A stretch of 10,197 nt of DNA from Pseudomonadota bacterium (GTDB lineage: Bacteria > Pseudomonadota > Alphaproteobacteria > JAAXGF01), in NCBI GenBank assembly GCA_022563655.1, contig JADFMW010000081.1, positions 1 through 10,197 of the forward strand, given 5' to 3'. Each line of letters opens with the position of its first letter. Position 1 is the first letter of the stretch. Both the position numbers and the translations under genes were made by a program. Positions 5,365 to 10,197 of the stretch are shown piece by piece. Under the pieces are notes generated by a model, which made no database searches, was not told where the DNA came from, and was given only the letters and a program-made list of their open reading frames with translations.

Positions 5365-5391
5365 GGGCGTCGGGGATCCTCCCCGGCGCCC
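5365..5391 (+). terminator. Terminator hairpin after hsp20
   Basis: GGGCG (5365-5369) and CGGGGA (5371-5376) pair with TCCCCG (5380-5385) and CGCCC (5387-5391), with a T-G wobble between the two blocks and a 3-base loop: a 12-pair stem. The 3' side is TTCACGTTT, a weak T tract. It lies 13 bp after the hsp20 stop codon, so it most likely ends or attenuates the hsp20 transcript before the downstream protease gene. Confidence 0.75.
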
Positions 5392-5482
5392 TTCACGTTT
5401 CCACGGACGCCGCCGATTCATGCCGCGCTATGAGGCGCGAACTTAGAAACACCGCATCGGGCCGAGAAAGAGAACTCAGAAA

Positions 5483-5599
5483 ATGACGATCAAGGACCCG
5501 ATGCCCTGGCAGCGGGACAGCCAGCCGGTGCCGGCAGGACGGGCTGACGGGCTAAGACGGGGCGACGCGCGCCGACGGGCATCGCCCGCCGTGATGTGA
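5483..5599 (+). pseudogene. 38-codon ORF resembling the amputated N-terminus of another hsp20
   Basis: ATG 5483 opens a 38-codon frame ending at TGA 5597-5599. It begins MTIKDPMPWQRDSQPVP, which recalls the conserved start of a different Hsp20 class (M-x-I-K/R-D-L-I-P-W-x-R). After about 22 residues the sequence becomes Arg/Ala-rich and no longer resembles anything. No alpha-crystallin domain follows, since the DegP-type gene starts 20 bp further on. An Hsp20 remnant left by a deletion between two stress genes is the simplest reading. It might still be translated as a short leader peptide; the purine-rich GAGAAAGAGAA upstream is a possible weak ribosome binding site. The similarity is short and remembered, not computed. 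Confidence 0.42.
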
Positions 5600-5619
5600 A
5601 TGGGTCTGGAGGCTTAAGC

Positions 5620-6996
5620 ATGTTGCATGGGATGCGAGCGCTGCTCGTCGTCGGCTTGGCGCTCGCCGCCCCGGCGCCCGAGCCCGCGGCCGAGGCGGCG
5701 ATGCCCTTCGGATTAGGCGACCATCAGGTACCGACGCTTGCTCCGATCCTGAAACGGACCACGCCCGCCGTGGTCAACATCGCGACGCGGGGCCGGGTTT
5801 CGATCCAGCAAAACCCGCTGTTCAGCGATCCGTTCTTCCGCCGCTTCTTCGACCTGCCGCCGGCGCCGCGCCAGCGGCGGGTTCACAGCGTCGGTTCGGG
5901 CGTCATCGTCGACGCCCAGGAAGGCTACGTGCTCACCAACGACCACGTCATCGCCAACGCCGACAAGATTTTCGTCAAGTTGAAGGATCGGCGGCAATTC
6001 ACCGCCGAACTCGTCGGCACCGACCCCGATACCGACATCGCCGTGCTCAAGATTCCGCCCGAGGACCTGACGGCGCTCGCGATCGGCGATTCCGACGCGC
6101 TCGAGGTCGGCGACTTCGTGATCGCCATCGGCAACCCCTTCGGCATCGGCCAGACCGTGACCTCGGGCATCGTCAGCGCGCTCAGGCGCAGCGGGCTGGG
6201 CATCGAGGGCTTCGAGGACTTCATCCAGACCGACGCCTCGATCAACCCGGGCAACTCGGGCGGCGCGCTGGTCACCCTTCGGGGCGATCTGATCGGCATC
6301 AACACCGCGATCATCGGGCCGAGCGGCGGCAACGTCGGCATCGGCTTCGCGATCCCGATCAACATGGCGCGCCGGGTGATGGCGCAGCTCATCGCGCACG
6401 GCGAGATGCGCCGGGGCCGCCTCGGCGTCAGCACGCAGGACCTCACGCCCGACCTCGCCGCGGCGCTCGGCTCCGACCTCGACCTGGGCGCGGTCATTAC
6501 GCAGGTCGCGCCCCGATCGTCTGCCGCCAAGGCTGGGCTGAAGGCCGGCGACATCGTCATCGCCGTCGACGGCGAGCAGGTGCGCAGCGCGGCCGACATG
6601 CGCAACAAGGTCGGCCTGTCGCGCGTCGGCAAGACCATCGAGCTGACGGTTCTGCGCGACGGCGCCGTCCACAAGATCAGCACCGAGATCGTCGAGGCCC
6701 GCCAGCTGCAGATCGGAGGCGACGAGGCGCAGCAACCGCTCGCCGGCGCCACGATCTCCGAGCTGGCCGAGGATTCGCCCATGTTCGGCCGGATCGAGGG
6801 CGTTCAGGTGATCGAGGTCGAACGCGGCAGCCCCGCCTCGCGCATCGGTCTGCGCAAGGACGACATCATCGTCGAGGCCAACCGCAAGCCGGTGCACAAC
6901 CTCGAGGAGTTCGTGGCCGCGGTGAAGTCGGGCGGAAAAGCCCTGGTGCTCAAAATCCGCCGCGGCAACGCTCAGGTGGTCATCGTCGTCCGATAG
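5620..6996 (+). CDS. degP: Periplasmic serine endoprotease, DegP/DegQ (HtrA) family
   Basis: A 458-residue Do-like protease that degrades or refolds damaged envelope proteins in the periplasm. A short signal peptide (residues 1 to about 26, MRALLVVGLALAAPAP core, AEA-A cleavage) is followed by the trypsin-like domain. The catalytic triad is His109 in TNDH, Asp139 in DTDIAVLKI and Ser213 in NPGNSGGAL. PDZ1 covers about 266-352 (GRLGVSTQDL start, AGLKAGDIVIAVDG) and PDZ2 about 370-458 (IGLRKDDIIVEANRKPV). The start at ATG 5620 is chosen for GGAGG at 5608-5612; a GTG at 5596 would lengthen the N-terminus before the signal peptide. It follows the hsp20 terminator, and no RpoH-like promoter was found in 5392-5619, so its heat control is unclear. 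No auxiliary domain beyond the two PDZ domains is seen. The choice between DegP and DegQ names is open. Confidence 0.95.
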   Translation: MLHGMRALLVVGLALAAPAPEPAAEAAMPFGLGDHQVPTLAPILKRTTPAVVNIATRGRVSIQQNPLFSDPFFRRFFDLPPAPRQRRVHSVGSGVIVDAQEGYVLTNDHVIANADKIFVKLKDRRQFTAELVGTDPDTDIAVLKIPPEDLTALAIGDSDALEVGDFVIAIGNPFGIGQTVTSGIVSALRRSGLGIEGFEDFIQTDASINPGNSGGALVTLRGDLIGINTAIIGPSGGNVGIGFAIPINMARRVMAQLIAHGEMRRGRLGVSTQDLTPDLAAALGSDLDLGAVITQVAPRSSAAKAGLKAGDIVIAVDGEQVRSAADMRNKVGLSRVGKTIELTVLRDGAVHKISTEIVEARQLQIGGDEAQQPLAGATISELAEDSPMFGRIEGVQVIEVERGSPASRIGLRKDDIIVEANRKPVHNLEEFVAAVKSGGKALVLKIRRGNAQVVIVVR

Positions 6997-7105
6997 GCCG
7001 TGGCGGTCAATTTACCAGGCGCTGGCGGCAAGGCTGCGCGAGCGGGACGAGCGAGCGCGAGCGCCGGTCCCGGATGCCCCCACCCCCACGCCTCGACGCG
7101 GGGAT

Positions 7106-8143
7106 TTATGTCTCTATGGGGCCGCCGGCCTTGGCCCAGGCGTCGATGCCTCCGACCAGATGGTAAACATCCTCGAGTCCCAGCTCCTGCGAGGTTTGAA
7201 CCGCCAAAGCCGAACGCTCGCCGTAAGCGCAGTAGTAGATCAGCTTCCTGCCGGTCGACGACGCCATCTCGCGCAGCATGCCGCCCTGCTTGATGAAGCG
7301 GTCAAGCCTGGCATAGGGGGCGTGGATCGAGCCCGGGATCACGCCGTGGCGTTGCCGCTCGGCGTCCTCGCGCAAGTCGACCAACGCGACATCGGGCCGC
7401 CCGCTCTGTTCGAGCACCTGCGCGGCCGTCAGCGCCCATGAGCCCGACTCGGCGCTGACCTGACCGAGACCGATCGCCAGATTGGCGGGCACCGCAACGT
7501 CCATCAACTTGGGATTTGGAAGGTCTAATTTACTCATTATATCAACGTATTCGTCGACCGAGCTTACCTGAAGTCTCGGATTGTGCGCCTTCTCTTCGCC
7601 GATCGTGCTGACCGTGTCCCCCTTATAATCGTGGGCCGGATAGACAAGGGTTTCGTCGGGGAGCTTGAGCAATTTGTTGAAGATCGAGTCGTACGCGGCA
7701 CGCGCATCGCCGTGTTGGAAATCGGTGCGGCCGGTGCCGCGAATCAAGAGCGTATCGCCCGTGAACACCCGGTCGGCCATCCGGAAGCAGTACGAGTCGT
7801 CGGTGTGTCCGGGCGTGTACATCACCCCGAGGCTGATGCCTTCAATGTCGATCGTCTCGCCCTCGGCCACCCGCATCGAGACGACATCGACGGCGCTCTG
7901 CATGCCCATCACGGTGACGCATTTCGTGCGGTCGCGGAGTTCGCCCATGCCGGTGATGTGATCCGCGTGGACGTGGGTGTCGACCACCTTCACCAACCGG
8001 AGACCAAGCTCGTCGAGGAGCTGGATGTAGCGGTCCACGCGCTCGAAGACGGGGTCGATGATGAGCGCCTCTCCCCCTGTGCGGCTCGCCAGCAGGTACG
8101 TGTACGTCCAGGTTTCGTGGTGAAACAGCTGTCGAAAGATCAT
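7106..8143 (-). CDS. Persulfide dioxygenase-rhodanese fusion (metallo-beta-lactamase fold)
   Basis: A 345-residue two-domain sulfur enzyme. The N-terminal metallo-beta-lactamase domain (1 to about 230) is of the ETHE1/persulfide dioxygenase type, which oxidises glutathione persulfide to sulfite with one non-haem iron. The THVHADH motif (His57, His59, Asp61, His62), His113 (TPGHTDDS) and Asp130 (FTGDTLLIRGTGRTDF) fit; ETHE1 binds iron with the equivalents of His57, His113 and Asp130. The C-terminal rhodanese domain (about 235-345) keeps its sulfur-carrying Cys305 in CAYGER, so it can exchange sulfane sulfur with thiosulfate and glutathione. GGGAGG at 8153-8158 (minus strand) precedes ATG 8143. 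It converges on degP with about 109 bp between, and follows the Cys-rich gene on the same strand by 174 bp. The likely role is sulfide detoxification or sulfane sulfur homeostasis. Confidence 0.93.
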   Translation of the reverse strand: MIFRQLFHHETWTYTYLLASRTGGEALIIDPVFERVDRYIQLLDELGLRLVKVVDTHVHADHITGMGELRDRTKCVTVMGMQSAVDVVSMRVAEGETIDIEGISLGVMYTPGHTDDSYCFRMADRVFTGDTLLIRGTGRTDFQHGDARAAYDSIFNKLLKLPDETLVYPAHDYKGDTVSTIGEEKAHNPRLQVSSVDEYVDIMSKLDLPNPKLMDVAVPANLAIGLGQVSAESGSWALTAAQVLEQSGRPDVALVDLREDAERQRHGVIPGSIHAPYARLDRFIKQGGMLREMASSTGRKLIYYCAYGERSALAVQTSQELGLEDVYHLVGGIDAWAKAGGPIET

Positions 8144-8317
8144 CGGTGGTTGCCTCCCAGCGGATGATCGTCGTGGCGGCGCCGAAGCCGGTCCCGGATG
8201 GCCGACAACAATCGCTCATCGTGATGTTCGTGTCCATGGCGCCGGCGGACGGCGCGCCGGGCGGACCGCATATCGTTCCGCCTTTGGATGGGCCCAAGCC
8301 GGGCGCGGCGGTTCGAG

Positions 8318-8950
8318 CTAGCGAGACGTCCCAGTCAGCACTGCTTCCAGGTCCGCCATGCGTCGCCGCGCCAACAGCTTGATGTCGGCCAGAAGACCGC
8401 CGGCGATCGTGCGCACGTCGCGGCGCAGACGGTGCAGTATGGGCTCCTGGTCGGGGATCAGCTTGGGTTCGATGGAAAAGGCCGTGTCCACGGCGTCGCC
8501 CCAGTTGACCACGCAGAGCAACCACGGATGGGAAAGCTTCCGCGCGATACGCAGTTCCGCGAGATACTCGGCAACGAGGTCGGCATGGACGAGCGAGCGG
8601 ACGTAAAACCACGCGCGCGGCAACTTGCGCAACCTGCCCGAGGAGTCCTCGTGGCCCTCGCACGACCAACAGGGCCGGCACTCCGGCACCGTGTACAGAG
8701 AATAGACCAAGGGAACGATTCCCGGTTCGATGGGATGGTCGTGGGGGTCAGAGGACATCTCTTCCGGCGCATAGGGGCAGGCGCTGGAACAGTTGCAAGT
8801 GCACGTGGGCGAGCCGCAGCAAGGGCATGGGACGCTGCACCCGGGGCAGGGCCGCACCTTGTTGTCGGCAGGCTGGCGCAACAAGGCTTCCAGCTCCCGC
8901 TGGCTCTGGCGAGAGAAGGCGTGGTCCGGCTCCAACCGCTCGATTCGCAT
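8318..8950 (-). CDS. Cysteine-rich protein of unknown function
   Basis: A 210-residue protein I cannot name, though I have the impression of similar hypothetical proteins in alphaproteobacteria. Residues 35-58 hold nine cysteines (35, 38, 42, 44, 45, 50, 52, 54, 58) in CPGC, CPCC and CTCNC runs, dense enough for a metal cluster or several zinc sites. A second group, Cys91, Cys94, Cys97 and His100 (CRPCWSCEGH), could complete a site. The C-terminal half (about 110-210) is an ordinary alpha/beta sequence with a long helical, Arg/Leu-rich end and no membrane segment or signal peptide. The start at ATG 8950 is chosen because GAGGAG lies seven bases before it; a GTG five codons upstream overlaps that site. 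It precedes the persulfide dioxygenase gene on the same strand, which invites a sulfur or metal role, but the 174-bp gap makes a shared transcript uncertain. Confidence 0.8.
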   Translation of the reverse strand: MRIERLEPDHAFSRQSQRELEALLRQPADNKVRPCPGCSVPCPCCGSPTCTCNCSSACPYAPEEMSSDPHDHPIEPGIVPLVYSLYTVPECRPCWSCEGHEDSSGRLRKLPRAWFYVRSLVHADLVAEYLAELRIARKLSHPWLLCVVNWGDAVDTAFSIEPKLIPDQEPILHRLRRDVRTIAGGLLADIKLLARRRMADLEAVLTGTSR

Positions 8951-9283
8951 GGCTTGTCTCCTCACACCCTTCGAGTCGACGCCCGCGCGCGTTTCGCAGG
9001 ACCTGCGGCCGAGGCTGTGCGTGGCATGCGTTCGTAACAGACCTGGATATCCTCACAGCAAAACGTGCAGAAAGCCTTAATGCCAGTCCGCCGCGACCAA
9101 CCGGGCGGGGAACCAACCCCCGCAAGAAACCGCCGACGGCGCGCGGGCGCCGAACAGCTCGTCGTGCCACGGCTTTCGTCTTAACCGCCGCTTAAAAGGT
9201 CTGGCGCATAAGTAAGCGAGGCGGCGGCCGAATTCGCATTCCGGTCGCCATCGTTGCCTTGTGCAATAACAAGGAGCGCAGCA
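8951..9283. other. Divergent intergenic region, no gene supported
   Basis: These 333 bp separate the minus-strand Cys-rich gene from the plus-strand CDGSH gene and should hold both promoters. I found no convincing sigma-70, RpoH or EcfG (GGAAC-N16/17-CGTT) pair on either strand. GCGGGG (9105-9110) and CCCCGC (9117-9122) form a small 6-bp hairpin without a T tract. A 34-codon ORF at 9080-9184 is Arg/Pro-rich and has no good ribosome binding site. The stretch 9182-9235 is locally AT-richer and is where the CDGSH promoter would be expected. Confidence 0.6.
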
Positions 9284-9523
9284 ATGGCACGGGCGCTCGT
9301 GGCGCGACCCACACCGTTCTTCGTCGACGTCGAGGAGGGCCGCACCTACACGTGGTGCGCCTGCGGCCGCAGCGCGAATCAGCCGTTCTGCGACGGTTCC
9401 CATGCCGATACCGGTATCGAGCCGGTGGCGTATACGGCCCCGCTCTCGCGCCGGGTTTTGTTCTGCGGCTGCAAGGCGTCGAAGAAGGCGCCGATCTGCG
9501 ACGGCAGCCACAACCGGTTATGA
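9284..9523 (+). CDS. Dual CDGSH-domain iron-sulfur protein (CISD3/MiNT-like)
   Basis: A 79-residue protein with two complete C-x-C-x2-S-x3-P-x-C-D-G-S-H motifs. The first has Cys25, Cys27, Cys36 and His40; the second has Cys61, Cys63, Cys72 and His76. Each motif binds a [2Fe-2S] cluster through three Cys and one His, so one polypeptide should carry two clusters, as in mitochondrial CISD3. Such proteins are thought to transfer clusters or electrons and respond to redox state; the exact bacterial role is not settled. There is no membrane anchor or signal peptide. The start at ATG 9284 is set by AAGGAG (9271-9276) seven bases upstream; a longer in-frame reading from 9254 has no such support. It ends 13 bp before the DUF454 gene and is likely co-transcribed with it. 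Confidence 0.95.
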   Translation: MARALVARPTPFFVDVEEGRTYTWCACGRSANQPFCDGSHADTGIEPVAYTAPLSRRVLFCGCKASKKAPICDGSHNRL

Positions 9524-9536
9524 CCGGGACCGTGCG

Positions 9537-9980
9537 ATGACAAACCCGCGCGCGCCCCTCGGCGACGACCGCACCACGCTCTGCCTGCCGGTGCGTTACG
9601 GGCTGCTCGCCTTCGGCTGGCTGAATATCGGCCTCGGCGTGCTGGGATTGGTGCTGCCGGTGATGCCGACCACGGTGTTCCTGCTCATCGCCCTGTGGGC
9701 GTTCTCGAAAAGCTCGTCCAGGTTCCACCGCTGGCTCTACCAGCATCCCACGCTCGGGCGCAGCATCCGCGCTTGGCACGCCCACCGCGTGATCGCCGTG
9801 CGGGCCAAGCTGTTGGCCGTCGCGACGATGTCCGCGAGCCTCGTCTACGTCACCCTATTCGTCGCCGAGAGCTGGATGCTGCCGGCGGTCGTCGCCGCCG
9901 TGCTGGTAAGCGTCAGCGCGTTCATCGTCACGCGGCCTTCGCGTCAACCCGATTTGCCGCAAGCCCCCCTCGAACTTTAA
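9537..9980 (+). CDS. DUF454/YbaN-family inner membrane protein
   Basis: A 147-residue membrane protein of the DUF454 (YbaN) family, whose function is unknown. Family marks are the first hydrophobic stretch at about 22-56, probably two helices with a turn at LPVMPTTVF (40-48), then WAFSKSSSRFHRWLYQHPTLGRSIRAWHAHR (about 54-84) as the conserved cytoplasmic loop. Two further helices lie at about 92-110 and 113-132. The tail is short and Pro/Gln-rich. The start at ATG 9537 begins the family-like N-terminus; only GGGACCG is seen before it, so its translation may be coupled to the CDGSH gene 13 bp upstream. It converges on hemA with 93 bp between. Membership is clear, while any role in haem or iron-sulfur metabolism is inference from neighbours. 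Confidence 0.9.
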   Translation: MTNPRAPLGDDRTTLCLPVRYGLLAFGWLNIGLGVLGLVLPVMPTTVFLLIALWAFSKSSSRFHRWLYQHPTLGRSIRAWHAHRVIAVRAKLLAVATMSASLVYVTLFVAESWMLPAVVAAVLVSVSAFIVTRPSRQPDLPQAPLEL

Positions 9981-10073
9981 CCCGGACCGCCGCGGCTGGC
10001 GGGAAAGGCCCGGACGGGTACACCGACGGGGCACGCCCATCCACGTCCCATGGTCGTGGGGTAGCGACGCGGC

Positions 10074-10197
10074 TCAGGCCGCGCGCGGCAGCTCGAGCCG
10101 GCCAAAGACCGCGGTCAGCGCGGCCACCAGGGCGGCCATCATCTCGTCGCTGTGCAGCGGCGTCGGCGTGATGCGCAGGCGCTCGGTGCCGCGCGGC
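10074..10197 (-). CDS. hemA: 5-aminolevulinate synthase, C-terminal 40 residues (rest outside window)
   Basis: The minus-strand frame entering at the right edge reads PRGTERLRITPTPLHSDEMM, then about 20 more residues ending in LELPRAA, and stops at TGA (10074-10076). The PRGTERLRITPTPLH segment is the conserved C-terminal signature of the PLP-dependent 5-aminolevulinate synthase, which condenses glycine and succinyl-CoA in the C4 haem pathway of alphaproteobacteria. The related enzymes KBL and BioF have different wording here. Its end faces the DUF454 gene. In the gap, CCGCC/GGCGG (9987-9991/9998-10002) and CCACG/CGTGG (10041-10045/10055-10059) are short hairpins of uncertain meaning. Confidence 0.88.
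   Translation of the reverse strand, partial: PRGTERLRITPTPLHSDEMMAALVAALTAVFGRLELPRAA

Noticed and set aside
5443..5466. Possible RpoH box (ACTTAGAAAC) before degP
   Set aside because: The CTTG core is broken and no CYTATNT-like box lies 17-18 bases downstream.
5713..6897. 394-codon ORF antisense to the DegP-type protease
   Set aside because: Asp/Val/Arg/Ala-rich composition typical of the complement of GC-rich coding DNA, no recognisable domain, and it lies wholly within a certain gene.
7000..7293. Plus-strand ORF after degP
   Set aside because: GTG start without ribosome binding site, runs antisense into the rhodanese domain, no similarity seen.
7842..8681. 279-codon minus-strand ORF overlapping the dioxygenase and Cys-rich genes in another frame
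   Set aside because: Overlaps both genes out of frame, and its sequence is Arg/Pro/Gly-rich without motifs. A later internal start giving MSDCCRPSG was considered but has no supporting ribosome site.
9105..9122. GCGGGG/CCCCGC hairpin as a terminator
   Set aside because: Only six pairs, no T tract on either strand, and no gene ends nearby.
9080..9184. 34-codon ORF in the divergent gap
   Set aside because: Arg/Pro-rich and no Shine-Dalgarno; probably random open frame.
1..10197. tRNA, rRNA, CRISPR array, insertion sequence or integrase
   Set aside because: No cloverleaf-like segments, regularly spaced repeats, transposase motifs or long terminal inverted repeats were seen on reading; a tRNA or covariance scan was not run.

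Overview
The window reads as chromosomal DNA from a GC-rich alphaproteobacterium, probably of the Rhodospirillales type. The evidence is a C-terminal fragment of 5-aminolevulinate synthase (the C4 haem route used by this class), an alphaproteobacterial 204-residue S4 protein, a rhizobial class A small heat-shock protein behind a CTTG-N17-CTTAAAT heat-shock promoter, and strong GC bias at third codon positions. No tRNA, rRNA, CRISPR array, transposase or integrase was seen. Genus-level identity cannot be decided from the sequence alone.

Left part (1-3066): the tail of lipB (+) converges on and overlaps an acylphosphatase gene (-). An AT-richer stretch follows. It carries a 449-residue protein (-) with the residues of a PD-(D/E)XK nuclease fold and no assigned function. 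Upstream of it lie a 22-bp dyad, a decayed fragment of a second copy of the same gene broken by a 16-bp tandem duplication, and a 20-bp tandem repeat array that ends against rpsD (-). rpsD has a clear TTGACA-N16-TATATT promoter. This spot behind rpsD looks like a place where accessory genes are gained and lost.

Middle part (3067-7000): a Nudix-like gene and an eIF2B/ribose-1,5-bisphosphate-isomerase-like gene form a two-gene operon (+), similar in make-up to Nudix-eIF2B proteins I recall from archaea. A heat-stress block follows: a 17-bp perfect tandem repeat, an RpoH-type promoter, a 5' leader that folds into three hairpins with the last one burying the Shine-Dalgarno sequence (a candidate ROSE-type RNA thermometer), hsp20, a strong terminator hairpin, a 38-codon ORF that looks like the amputated start of another hsp20, and a periplasmic DegP/HtrA protease.

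Right part (7001-10197): on the minus strand, a 210-residue cysteine-rich protein of unknown function lies upstream of a persulfide dioxygenase-rhodanese fusion. Divergent from them is a pair made of a dual-CDGSH iron-sulfur protein and a DUF454/YbaN membrane protein, which converges on the end of hemA (ALAS). Sulfur, iron-sulfur and haem chemistry therefore cluster here, although a functional link between these genes is inference.
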